Assembly: GCF_900102545.1 (NCBI RefSeq)
Contig: NZ_FNBN01000008.1
Coordinates: 128,019 to 192,018 of the forward strand
Length of the DNA: 64,000 bases
From: Chitinophaga filiformis
GTDB lineage: Bacteria; Bacteroidota; Bacteroidia; Chitinophagales; Chitinophagaceae
Reading direction: 5' to 3'
Under the pieces are notes generated by a model. The model saw nothing but the letters and a program-made list of their open reading frames with translations. It made no database searches and was not told where the DNA came from. Positions 18,901 to 26,165 of this stretch are shown one piece after another; within the stretch, counting starts at the first letter, position 1, and each line of letters begins with the position of its first letter. A program made the position numbers and the translations under genes.

Positions 18901-19725
18901 ATGATGAGTGTGAACCTGTATATCACCGGATTGATCATGTTTTACGCCGGCCAGCTAGTACATAAATTACGTACTGAAATTGTCCGCTCGGAAGATGCCC
19001 CACCTGCGGTGAAAAATACACCGCCGAAAATAAGGATTGCCTTCGCCGGTAAAGGCGCCCGCATATTCGACTGGTTCAATGCTGTGGATCCTTCTGCTGC
19101 CAATACTTATTATACCCAGATGTTCATCAGGGGTATTGGCGGCGAAGCAGTAGCCAGAAAGACGATCATGCCTGTGAATCAAAGTCCGCTGAAAATAATA
19201 GATATCAATTCTCAGAAAGGAGACAGCTATACAGATGTGAAATACGAAGTGTCCAAGGGCTTAGCTATCCCTACTGACATTACGAAGATACTGGTACCTA
19301 CAAATAAGCAGGCGATCGAGATACTGGGCGAGGATCATTTTTGTATTGTCATGCCGAATGGTGAATTTAAATACCTTGAATCTACGAATTCCATCACACC
19401 TGAGATGCTGGAGCACATTGGAGATTATTTCATCAATTACCCGCCACAGGGCAGCCAGCCTTGTCCCCGGTTCATGGATTTTGCAGATCTGTTTTATAAG
19501 GTCGCCTCTTCGATGTTCGGACTTAAAATGAGCTCAGCCGACTTCATGGCTGGATTCCATGACATGAATATAGAAAACTATATCAAAGGTATACCAGAGT
19601 TTATCGAAGCGAAAAAGCGCAAGCTCGATGAACAGAAGAAATTTGATTATGTGGCGCCTGTCATCATCCTGGAAGGAATGAAGTTCTTTGAAAAGCATCT
19701 GCTAAAAGGAATCAAAATCCAGTAA
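15913..19725 (+). CDS. Giant actin/Hsp70-fold (ASKHA) ATPase-like protein
   Basis: A 1270-residue protein. Residues about 1-585 are an N-terminal region I do not recognise. An ASKHA ATPase core follows. FLGVDFGSTNSSIAYY (about 592-607) is the phosphate-1 motif, LCFDIGGSTTDITAL (about 890-905) the phosphate-2 motif, and RIAFAGKGARIFDWF (about 1040-1054) resembles the adenosine motif. A low-complexity insert with two GWG units lies near 815-840. There is no signal peptide or membrane helix. The order fits an Hsp70/actin-type ATPase with very large insertions, as in SrfB-like proteins. Placed between the tubulin-like gene and a probable degenerate ASKHA gene (3-bp gap), it is likely the ATP-driven core of the complex. 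Confidence 0.7.
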   Translation: MSNKIKALTIKVHPKTELQGVQFAWDRIPQLEVFTRNIIIPEIAVEQDGAAAVNIGTLVSGIPTVFARAALFESALNNIIDKDADASGLMLFYKSLVSEWKGFISCIALNYKDIEVNRVPLVYSDGKKLSDTENIYEPTGAFGNALFERQPLWCDQSLADNAEKVPFIDVISFKGNVVGGTSPDCFLFTSVSYNIKGKYPFINIQSGRFVDPLKSDLRPEELKIIYGYARHMLENIQQFKQHFSNLPADLRPSYENISACLQDWIKDMVKYQEQRNFARMDNPNPPEVGSLFTLPFSKLFNYSTLLYGSEGIITQGASSEFSIPFDPKDLLLTDATEIAQIDFGKEGAATKHFLANKPILLLAAETKGQPNNYAYFALPLTPLALNVFGANLDALTGLSPASNVKSRITALYDPNDKDGEKLIVHLKLFTDTGNEIIKQVVYKVTQESIMGKDILLWPNYISKQWNRYFLYSEIPHNDAKFQATPFIGNVNDDFFRIALDEKGIPLYLAEKGRALSVPGIKVQLHVASNNAVADNKYKYEIYESNQPFKGIRFSHAGVDCGFGIIRYKSFGDDPAFPWNMLNTTKALSPAFLGVDFGSTNSSIAYYSDSDKMIREDLKLTNKRISLLSTDLKNNDERPAVEDEIFFFQNDEILSNSIKSVLTIHDPRRIVNEKNSQSDFLLAQAVKGGFPCFEKNLPIDSALDNRYFLTYNRVGKAELVYNMKWSSQRIDKSYKTAYLSTLMLHVYAQLFVENHEPHTLKWSYPSSMGKDLLGEYRAIWDSLVDISPINNGVALKTYPPSDLSDIGDVQGGTWSLDSDAGSGWGAAEENGWGTEVDTKKKEVVEIPFDTAPIRFDFKLLGNKESLSEACAVANYLVRPNGGYSLNPGELVLCFDIGGSTTDITALCQMSGGKAMIKQNSIRFAAERMAQATRYSPNFRTVLLKMCERKGISIQGLNKGENKFSENTAPYYFEQVLDRLEHTDFNTFYLLIAAECKEMMSVNLYITGLIMFYAGQLVHKLRTEIVRSEDAPPAVKNTPPKIRIAFAGKGARIFDWFNAVDPSAANTYYTQMFIRGIGGEAVARKTIMPVNQSPLKIIDINSQKGDSYTDVKYEVSKGLAIPTDITKILVPTNKQAIEILGEDHFCIVMPNGEFKYLESTNSITPEMLEHIGDYFINYPPQGSQPCPRFMDFADLFYKVASSMFGLKMSSADFMAGFHDMNIENYIKGIPEFIEAKKRKLDEQKKFDYVAPVIILEGMKFFEKHLLKGIKIQ

Positions 19726-19728
19726 GCC

Positions 19729-20916
19729 ATGACCTACCGCGTGCTAGTAAAAATTTCCAGGCGTGCAGTCTCTTTCTGGTACCAGACTAATGGTAACGGG
19801 TATGCGCCTTTAGTTATAAAGGATAGCAATGAAGTGCAATTGTACTTCTATGTAAATGGGAATGATTTCATATTTGGAAATGCCGCCCGGGATCTGTTTC
19901 ATCAACATCATCCTAATGCATATGGCAACTATTTTGAGATCATAAAGGATCCGGCGAAGCACTTCATTATTTATGGCAATAAGAAACCTGTAAAGCAGCT
20001 GTTCTATTACGGGATTGAGCAGTGCCTTTCATTCTTTATCAATACAGTATTATATAAAAGTGATTCGATAGAATCATATCGGCAGCATTTTGCGCTGCAT
20101 TTTTTATTCGATGTGGATATAGAAGACAAAGAGAAGGCGCTCATAGAAAGTCTGTTTATTGATGCCGGATACTTCAATACCAGCAGTGTGAATTATGATA
20201 TAGCACTGTTTGAAGTATTAGTGAAACACCTCATCATTAATCCCCGCAATAATGTGTTGTTGCTGAATGGCCTGAATGGTACATTATACTTTAAGCTGTT
20301 TAAGGACTTTCAACAGCCGCCGGTGAACAGGTTATCAATGAAAGGCCAGGGTGCCGATCCCCGGGTAAAGTTGCTGGCCGAAATGATCATAGAATATATC
20401 ATCGCGCAACAATCATATCTTTCCCTTGATATGGAGAAAGAAACAGGTGCAATATTACCTTTCTGTACAGAGCAGCTTTCTCACCTTACGCCCCTGATAC
20501 GGGGAGAAGTTGAATTGACAGATGGTAAGAGGCATTGGTTTGTGGTCAAAGAACGTAGTCTGAATGAACGCCTGCAGTACTATTCAAATGATCAGGCGGT
20601 ATATGCCAACATCGATGACTTGCTGGCTGAGAATAAACTGAATGTAGACAATACCATTATTTTATTGGAAGGAGAGGAGATCAGTACCGCATATTTTTTG
20701 AATAAGTTATTGAAGAGATACCCGCATGTGAAAATAGTAGAATCAGTATGGCTGAAAGATACGATGGAGTTGATCTTTTCCGGATTATCGAAGAGAATTA
20801 CTGCACCGCCGCCCTTACCTCAGGCGAAGCCAGCGCTGCCGCCTGTAAACAGACCGCCGGTTACAAATGCAGGAAAACCTCCCTTACCACCTCCTTTACC
20901 ACCATCAAAAAAATAA
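19729..20916 (+). CDS. Unknown protein, possible degenerate Hsp70-like partner with proline-rich tail
   Basis: A 395-residue protein I cannot assign by clear family motif. Its order of elements echoes Hsp70: YAPLVIKDSNEVQLYF then FIFGNAARDLFHQHHPNAYG resembles the early FxxGxxAxxxxxxxPxN region. NNVLLLNGLNGTLYFKLF sits where phosphate-2 would be, and NTIILLEGEEISTAYFLNKL where the adenosine motif would be. The catalytic Asp and Gly residues of phosphate-1 are absent (RVLVKISRRAVSFWYQ), so if the homology holds it is a pseudo-ATPase. The C-terminus (about 358-395) is a PPPLP-rich tail that could bind partner proteins. It lies 3 bp from both neighbours and is tightly co-expressed. Confidence 0.6.
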   Translation: MTYRVLVKISRRAVSFWYQTNGNGYAPLVIKDSNEVQLYFYVNGNDFIFGNAARDLFHQHHPNAYGNYFEIIKDPAKHFIIYGNKKPVKQLFYYGIEQCLSFFINTVLYKSDSIESYRQHFALHFLFDVDIEDKEKALIESLFIDAGYFNTSSVNYDIALFEVLVKHLIINPRNNVLLLNGLNGTLYFKLFKDFQQPPVNRLSMKGQGADPRVKLLAEMIIEYIIAQQSYLSLDMEKETGAILPFCTEQLSHLTPLIRGEVELTDGKRHWFVVKERSLNERLQYYSNDQAVYANIDDLLAENKLNVDNTIILLEGEEISTAYFLNKLLKRYPHVKIVESVWLKDTMELIFSGLSKRITAPPPLPQAKPALPPVNRPPVTNAGKPPLPPPLPPSKK

Positions 20917-20919
20917 ATT

Positions 20920-21486
20920 ATGGCAATTCAACTGGAAAAAAAGAAACCGTTTTCCCTGGAGAAGACCAAACCCGGGCTTAAGAAAATTGTAGCAGGGATT
21001 GGGTGGGATATAGCTCATGTAAATGGACACGATGTAGACCTGGATCTCTCTGTCTTTATGATGGGACCAAACGGCAAAATGCCCGAAGACGCATTTTTTG
21101 TCTTCTATAATAACGATACCAGTCCTGACGGCGCTGCCCACTATCCGGGTGACAACCGCGATGGATCCGGAGAAGGAGATGATGAGGTCATCTCGGTTGA
21201 TCTTGATAAAATAGATCGCAGGATTGAGTTCCTGTACTTTGCTGTGACCATCGATCAGGCGGAAGTTCGCGGACATCATTTTGGGTATGTCAGGAATGCC
21301 TATATCAACATCCGCAATGCGGCTGATAATAACGTCTTATGTCAGTACAAGCTCAATGAAGAATTTAAGAATGAAGACTCCCTGATCATTGCGACCCTCT
21401 CCAGGAACAATGGACAGTGGGATCTGGAGGCCGTAGGTCAGGCATTTGCAGGTGGACTGAATACACTGGTTGAAATGTATCAATAA
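20920..21486 (+). CDS. TerD-family protein (copy 1)
   Basis: A 188-residue TerD-domain protein of normal length. The N-terminus KKPFSLEKTKPGLKKIVAGI is followed by GWDI and VDLDLSVFMMG (residues 28-49), the acidic Ca-binding strand of TerD. DNRDGSGEGDDEVISVDLDK (78-97) is the second acidic cluster, and the end GGLNTLVEMYQ is standard. TerD proteins bind calcium and act with TerC in stress responses (tellurite, phage, colicin, metal or redox stress) at the inner face of the membrane. Both sets of acidic residues are kept, so metal binding is expected. Nine bases after it a second TerD gene begins. Confidence 0.93.
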   Translation: MAIQLEKKKPFSLEKTKPGLKKIVAGIGWDIAHVNGHDVDLDLSVFMMGPNGKMPEDAFFVFYNNDTSPDGAAHYPGDNRDGSGEGDDEVISVDLDKIDRRIEFLYFAVTIDQAEVRGHHFGYVRNAYINIRNAADNNVLCQYKLNEEFKNEDSLIIATLSRNNGQWDLEAVGQAFAGGLNTLVEMYQ

Positions 21487-21493
21487 TAATCAT

Positions 21494-22147
21494 ATGGCAA
21501 GTTTTAATTTAACCAAGGGAGAAAGATTTTCCCTGTCAAAAGCTGCTCCCGGGCTTACTGTTGTAAGAGTAGGTATGGGATGGGACCCCAATGATCAGCC
21601 GGGAGGACCTGACTTTGATCTTGACGTATCTGCATTTGCCTTGAATGGCAATTTTAAGATCCCTTCCGACTCTTATTTTGTTTTTTATGGGCAGGTACGA
21701 ATGGGAAATTGCATTGAAGACCGTGAAGAGAAGGGCTTATTCAGGCCAATCACCAGGGATGGGGCTATTATGGGTGCTATAGATGATCCTGATGGCAGAA
21801 GAAGTGATGGAGAGGATGATGAAGACATGTTCATTGATCTTTCTAAAATCAAGGCTGATGTTGAGCAGATCATTATCTGCTGTACGATTTGTAAATATCC
21901 GCATGATAATAAGAAAGACAGGCGCACACTAAATCTGAATTTTGGTCAGGTAGATGATTGTTATATCAGAATAGTGAACGAAAGCACAGGCGAAGAGATT
22001 TTGCGTTATGATCTCAGAGATAAATACACGAGGGAGGATGCGGTCGAGTTTGGGCGTTTGTTCCGTGTAGGGAATTCCTGGGAGTTTGAAGCGATGGGCC
22101 GGGCGCATACAGGTAGCTTACAGACATTGGTTGATATGTACACTTAA
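21494..22147 (+). CDS. TerD-family protein (copy 2)
   Basis: A 217-residue TerD-domain protein. I chose ATG 21494 (MASFNLTKGERFSLSK) because it matches family N-termini; the upstream in-frame ATG at 21470 overlaps the previous gene and adds eight unrelated residues. The acidic strand is GMGWDPNDQPGGPDFDLDVS, and IDDPDGRRSDGEDDEDMFID is an unusually long second acidic cluster. A central insertion (NCIEDREEKGLFRPITRDG) distinguishes it from copy 1. The C-terminus TGSLQTLVDMYT is canonical. The two copies are well diverged, which suggests distinct roles or a heteromer rather than a recent duplication. Confidence 0.93.
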   Translation: MASFNLTKGERFSLSKAAPGLTVVRVGMGWDPNDQPGGPDFDLDVSAFALNGNFKIPSDSYFVFYGQVRMGNCIEDREEKGLFRPITRDGAIMGAIDDPDGRRSDGEDDEDMFIDLSKIKADVEQIIICCTICKYPHDNKKDRRTLNLNFGQVDDCYIRIVNESTGEEILRYDLRDKYTREDAVEFGRLFRVGNSWEFEAMGRAHTGSLQTLVDMYT

Positions 22148-22157
22148 AAAAAATCAT

Positions 22158-22760
22158 ATGCCTTTTAATCTCAGTAAAAATAATGATCCTGTTCCGGAGA
22201 AGAAGAGTAATGCATGGGTGGGCGTAATTTTGGCGGCATCGGTTGTGGGGGTGGGAGTATGGTATTTTATACCTAAGAGAGAAACAGCCGCTGCGGAGGT
22301 AGCGATGTCTGCACCGGCCCCGTCATCTGCTACGCCGGATACTACTACAGCTGTTGTGCCTTCTGCTGCTGCTGCTAAAGCGGCTTCGGATACTGTTGCT
22401 GTATCTACGGCTGTTAATACTACTAATACAGCTCCCGGTGCTGCTGCGCCTCCCCGTATCGCAGCTTCTTTCAATAAAGGAACTGCTGCACCCATCGCTA
22501 TTTCCGACGAAATAGTAAATGAAATAAAACAAGGGCACAAAATCACCATCTACGGTTATGCCAGCAGTGAAGGAGATCTGTCTGTGAACTTAAAGCTGGC
22601 AGCTGAAAGAGCGGCGTCATTTAAACAATACCTTATCTCCAGAGGTATAGATGAAGGCATGATCACTGCCGTTGGTAAAGGCATTGACAACCCCATCGCT
22701 TCTAACAATACTGAACCAGGCCGCGCAAAAAATCGTCGTGTAGAAGTGCATATTGAATAG
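22158..22760 (+). CDS. Membrane-anchored OmpA-domain protein of the Ter operon
   Basis: A 200-residue protein. I chose ATG 22158 (MPFNLSKNN), 10 bp after the TerD stop. A cytosolic N-terminus of about 20 residues precedes one transmembrane helix (NAWVGVILAASVVGVGVWYF). An Ala/Thr/Pro-rich periplasmic linker follows, then a C-terminal OmpA/MotB-like peptidoglycan-binding domain (ITIYGYASSEGDLSVNLKLA, ending AKNRRVEVHIE). It would link the cytosolic Ter/NTPase machinery to the cell wall. Its first residues PFNLSKN resemble the TerD copy 2 start SFNLTKG, a possible shared docking tag. The OmpA domain is slightly short at its front. Confidence 0.85.
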   Translation: MPFNLSKNNDPVPEKKSNAWVGVILAASVVGVGVWYFIPKRETAAAEVAMSAPAPSSATPDTTTAVVPSAAAAKAASDTVAVSTAVNTTNTAPGAAAPPRIAASFNKGTAAPIAISDEIVNEIKQGHKITIYGYASSEGDLSVNLKLAAERAASFKQYLISRGIDEGMITAVGKGIDNPIASNNTEPGRAKNRRVEVHIE

Positions 22761-22774
22761 CTAAAAAAGGTATA

Positions 22775-23557
22775 ATGAACATATCACAGGATTTAATCTT
22801 GCTCTGGAATGATATTATTCATCATCCCGGTACGAGCATCGCTATTATCTGTAACCTGATCATCATCGAAAGCCTGCTTTCGGTAGATAATGCTGCTGTA
22901 CTGGCGACGATCGTAATGGACCTTCCACAGGCTGAAAGAGGGAAAGCATTGAAATTTGGTATCTGGGGAGCCTATTTGTTTCGTGGCCTGGCCATGATCT
23001 TTGCGGCGGTACTCGTAAAGATCTGGTGGCTGAAGCCTTTGGGCGGTTTTTATTTATTATACCTGGTATATGATTGGTACCGCAGTAAGCAGGAGCGTAA
23101 AGAAGAGGAGTCAGTCGATAAAAATAATAGTTGGTTGTATAGGATAACCGTTGGTACTATAGGTAATTTCTGGGCCACGGTCTGTATTGTGGAAGTCATG
23201 GATATGGCCTTCTCTATCGACAATGTATTTGCTGCGGTGGCTTTTACGCCTAATATCATTCTTGTCTGCACAGGAGTATTCATCGGAATTTTCGCCATGC
23301 GATTTATAGCCCAATGGTTTGTAAAGCTGATAGAGAAATACGCCTTTTTAGATACAGCCGCCTTTATTGTGATCGGTATTTTAGGTATTAAACTGGTATT
23401 GTCGCTTTTTGAACATTTTTATCCGGATCATTCATTTAGTATACTATTGGCCAGTCACACGGCAGATATAGCTATATCGGTGTTGACTGTGATCGTGTTT
23501 TTTGTACCTGTTATTACTTCGGCATTGTTTAATATACCGGGAAAAAGTGTGGGCTGA
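22775..23557 (+). CDS. TerC-family integral membrane protein
   Basis: A 260-residue inner-membrane protein with about seven to eight helices. It carries the duplicated TerC hallmark: SLLSVDNAAVLATIV (SVDN at 36-39) and MAFSIDNVFAAVAF (SIDN at 147-150), acidic and Asn residues in membrane helices thought to coordinate metal. The basic/acidic loop SKQERKEEESVDKNN separates the halves. TerC proteins are linked to manganese or other metal export and to tellurite and phage-stress systems. It is last in the operon, 14 bp after the OmpA-domain gene; no yybP-ykoY riboswitch can fit ahead of it. It converges on a minus-strand gene 38 bp away. Confidence 0.92.
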   Translation: MNISQDLILLWNDIIHHPGTSIAIICNLIIIESLLSVDNAAVLATIVMDLPQAERGKALKFGIWGAYLFRGLAMIFAAVLVKIWWLKPLGGFYLLYLVYDWYRSKQERKEEESVDKNNSWLYRITVGTIGNFWATVCIVEVMDMAFSIDNVFAAVAFTPNIILVCTGVFIGIFAMRFIAQWFVKLIEKYAFLDTAAFIVIGILGIKLVLSLFEHFYPDHSFSILLASHTADIAISVLTVIVFFVPVITSALFNIPGKSVG

Positions 23558-23595
23558 TTTCCGGATATTCGGTGTTTTATAAGGGAAAAATTCTC

Positions 23596-24630
23596 TTAGG
23601 AGAGTTGTTCCCGCACTGTGGAGGCAACAATACCAACCTCCTCCCACGCGTGCTCCAACAACTTACGCACAACCGCAAACCTCCCCTGTAACATATGCGT
23701 TTGCATCAACGGATAAAACTGATCATGCGTAGCATGAAAACCCATATAGAACACCCAGAAACCCAATCCCAGGTAAGGTATCGCCGCCAGTTCCTCCTCG
23801 CTGAGCGCTCGCTCGCTACGGTAAGCCTCTACAAAAAGCGACCATGTTCTTTCCCGCTGTTCCGCTGTAAGACGGCCCATTTGCATATCTAACAGTAATT
23901 GCTGGTGGAAAGTCATTAAATCATAAGCCAGCCAACCTGTTCCAAAGAAGTCGAAATCAAAGAAGGTGATATTGTCCTGTGAATCAAAGTGGAAGTTCTT
24001 GGGCAGGAAATCAAAGTGGCAATAACCATAGGAAAAACGAGAAGTATCCAGCTGCGACAGGAAAGTCTTCACTTTGTCTGCCGATTGCAACAACCAATCA
24101 TAAGTGGCAGGATCTTCGCTGAAATAGTCTTTCACTGCCGCCAGCGGTTGAAATAAGGTCGTTTCGAGGTCAAATGTCCACCGGTCCTTACTCAGCTGTA
24201 TCTGGGAGGAGATATTGTGAAAACGCGCCATTTCCTGCCCGAAATTGCGAAGCTGAACGTCTGACAGGATATTATGGGAACGACCTTCCGCATAGCTGAA
24301 CAAGACTGCATGGCGGGTACCTTCGGCTCCCGGCAGGGACTGGATATAGTGACCATCTTTATCCGCCAGCGGATAGGATACGGATACTTCTGCAGTATGC
24401 AGGGCGGTCAGCAATTCCACCTCGGCCTGTATATTGGCCAGGGTTCGGTGGGATGGCCTGTAAATGCGTAAAATAAACCGCTCATTGGCAGCGCTGACAA
24501 GATAAGTATCGCCTACACCGCGCACAATAAACTTGCACTCAAGAGGGCCAAATGTATACTGCTGACTAATATAAGTGGCGAGGGCAGTAGGGCTGAGGGT
24601 CGAATAAAGGGTCGGGAAAACAGTTTGCAT
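23596..24630 (-). CDS. Aminoglycoside phosphotransferase-fold kinase (APH/SrkA-like)
   Basis: About 344 residues. The protein-kinase-like APH fold is shown by the catalytic loop YGYCHFDFLPKNFHFD (HxDxxxxN) and the metal-binding ITFFDFDFFGTGWLAYDL. The N-terminal lobe has YLVSAANERFILRIYRPSHR in the place of the ATP-binding Lys. Relatives include homoserine kinase type II, choline kinases and the stress kinase SrkA; the substrate cannot be told. I chose ATG 24630 (MQTVFPTLYS) since the upstream Met gives an extension that runs through the promoter. The gene is divergent from the glycosidase gene and convergent with terC. Confidence 0.82.
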   Translation of the reverse strand: MQTVFPTLYSTLSPTALATYISQQYTFGPLECKFIVRGVGDTYLVSAANERFILRIYRPSHRTLANIQAEVELLTALHTAEVSVSYPLADKDGHYIQSLPGAEGTRHAVLFSYAEGRSHNILSDVQLRNFGQEMARFHNISSQIQLSKDRWTFDLETTLFQPLAAVKDYFSEDPATYDWLLQSADKVKTFLSQLDTSRFSYGYCHFDFLPKNFHFDSQDNITFFDFDFFGTGWLAYDLMTFHQQLLLDMQMGRLTAEQRERTWSLFVEAYRSERALSEEELAAIPYLGLGFWVFYMGFHATHDQFYPLMQTHMLQGRFAVVRKLLEHAWEEVGIVASTVREQLS

Positions 24631-24634
24631 GGCG

Positions 24635-24642
24635 CAAATATA
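24635..24642 (-). promoter_or_regulatory. -7 box for the APH-fold kinase gene
   Basis: The minus strand reads TATATTTG, a full TAnnTTTG match, four bases before the chosen ATG. This implies a near-leaderless transcript or use of a downstream start. Confidence 0.45.
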
Positions 24643-24673
24643 AGATTCCTTTATTTTGTTGGATTTGTATAGA

Positions 24674-24705
24674 ATGTTTGTACATGTAAATACATGTTTG
24701 TACAT
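24674..24705. promoter_or_regulatory. Direct repeat operator-like site in the divergent promoter
   Basis: ATGTTTGTACAT occurs exactly at 24674-24685 and 24694-24705, start to start 20 bp, close to two helical turns. Between them ACATGTA-AA-TACATGT forms a 7-bp dyad. The site lies between the divergent kinase and glycosidase genes, where one regulator could control both. Confidence 0.5.
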
Positions 24706-24732
24706 TAGTGCCTGGTCTCAACAAACTGATAT

Positions 24733-26037
24733 ATGAAATTATACACCACCAGCCTTGTCATTTCCCTTTCCCTGTTCGCCATCCAGGCGCCAGTCTTAGC
24801 GCAGAAAACGGACAACAGGAAGCTGTCGCTCGCCATCCGCAACGACCATCGTCTGGACACCATTCAGGCCAGGGCATTGCGCCTGCTTACCGGGTTTAAT
24901 GCCGGCACTTCTTACGGAGAGGTCTGGATCAGGGATTTCAACACTTTCATTAAAGGTTCCCTGAAAGTCCATGCTCCCGAAAAAGTAAAGGACATGCTCC
25001 TGCTGTTCTTTAAAATGCAGGGCAACGGAGGAGACATCGTCGATGGTTTCATCGATATAAAAAAGGCAAGTGTCGGCTACGAATTTCGCTATTTCCCCAC
25101 AGCCCCCGACTGGGTTGCTCATAAAAACACGGTGGAAACAGACCAGGAATCATCTTTGATCCAGGCCATCAAAAAGTACATAGACGTAACCGGCGATACC
25201 TCCATTCTACAGGAAAAGATAGGCGAGAAGACCGTCATCCGTAGAATGGAAGACGCGCTCGCCTACGTTCACAACGAACGCTGGGCAGAAGAATACGGAT
25301 TAGTGAAAGGCGCCACTACCGTCGACTGGGGCGACGTACAACCGGAAACCGGCTGGGGCGTAGTGATCAACCATAAAACCAAATGGGCGGCTGATATTTA
25401 CGACAACGCCATGTACCTGATCGCCATTCAGGACTTCCTGGCCATGAAACCAGCATCCTATCACCCTACCGAAGACTGGACAACCATCGCCCAACAGATA
25501 AAGGAAAACGTACACAAACATCTCTGGGAACCTGCAAAGCAGAAATACATCCCTCACCTCTACCTGAACGGTAGCCCTTTCCCTGCCTCATTTAACGAGA
25601 ACGATATGCTGTACACAGGCGGTTCTGCCTGCGCCATCCTGGCCGGACTTCACAAACCAGAAGAAATTGCCGCCATCAACAAACAAATGGTAGACGCAGC
25701 CGCCAAAGAGAAATTCGCCACCATCGGCATAACAGTCTATCCACCTTACCCGGCAGAAGAATTCCCGAACATGCATCCGTACATCTACCAGAACGGCGGC
25801 GACTGGACCTGGTTTGGTGGAAGAATGATCCAGGCCCTTATCGCCAACGGAATGATAAAGGAAGCATGGGAAGAATTACAGCCCATCGTTGCAAGAACCA
25901 TTGCCCGCAAAGGCTTCTACGAATGGTATGACGTGCGTACCGGCGAACCTAAAGGCTCCGGTGATTTCAGAGGAGAAGCGGGTGTGTTGTTCGACACCAT
26001 TGTAATGTTAAGGGAATGGGCTGAAAAGAATAAATAA
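24733..26037 (+). CDS. Secreted six-hairpin (alpha/alpha toroid) glycosidase-like protein
   Basis: A 434-residue protein with a signal peptide (cleavage near PVLAQ-K, residues 23-25). The mature part is helical with conserved aromatic/acidic stretches typical of the (alpha/alpha)6 glycosidase superfamily. Examples are SYGEVWIRDFNTFIKGSLKV, TVDWGDVQPETGWGVVI, NENDMLYTGGSACAIL, PYIYQNGGDWTWFGGRMIQA and GSGDFRGEAGVLFDTIV. Asp and Glu residues in these motifs are the candidate general acid and base. The layout is closest to amylo-alpha-1,6-glucosidase or GH63-type enzymes, but the exact family is not certain. It acts in the periplasm or outside, probably on an oligosaccharide. A lone gene, divergent from the kinase. 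Confidence 0.65.
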   Translation: MKLYTTSLVISLSLFAIQAPVLAQKTDNRKLSLAIRNDHRLDTIQARALRLLTGFNAGTSYGEVWIRDFNTFIKGSLKVHAPEKVKDMLLLFFKMQGNGGDIVDGFIDIKKASVGYEFRYFPTAPDWVAHKNTVETDQESSLIQAIKKYIDVTGDTSILQEKIGEKTVIRRMEDALAYVHNERWAEEYGLVKGATTVDWGDVQPETGWGVVINHKTKWAADIYDNAMYLIAIQDFLAMKPASYHPTEDWTTIAQQIKENVHKHLWEPAKQKYIPHLYLNGSPFPASFNENDMLYTGGSACAILAGLHKPEEIAAINKQMVDAAAKEKFATIGITVYPPYPAEEFPNMHPYIYQNGGDWTWFGGRMIQALIANGMIKEAWEELQPIVARTIARKGFYEWYDVRTGEPKGSGDFRGEAGVLFDTIVMLREWAEKNK

Positions 26038-26165
26038 GCAACAAACAATAAATAGTCAAGAGACAATAGCCAATAGCAATATTCAATGGTCGATGGTCAA
26101 TATGCAATAGGCAATGGCCAATAACCAATAACCGTTAACCATCAACGGACGGCTTGAATCACAAC
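26038..26165. repeat. Low-complexity CAATA/CAATGG word repeats
   Basis: Gene-free stretch after the glycosidase. From about 26060 to 26140 it is built from repeated short words (CAATAG, CAATGG, CCAATAACC) with no fixed period and no open frame of note. It looks like slippage-prone intergenic DNA and ends where a structured element begins. Confidence 0.5.

Noticed and set aside
23583..23612. Hairpin GGGAAAAATTCTC / GAGAGTTGTTCCC as terminator of the Ter operon
   Set aside because: The stem has two mismatches and no T tract on either side, and it overlaps the stop of the convergent gene. Kept only as a weak possibility.
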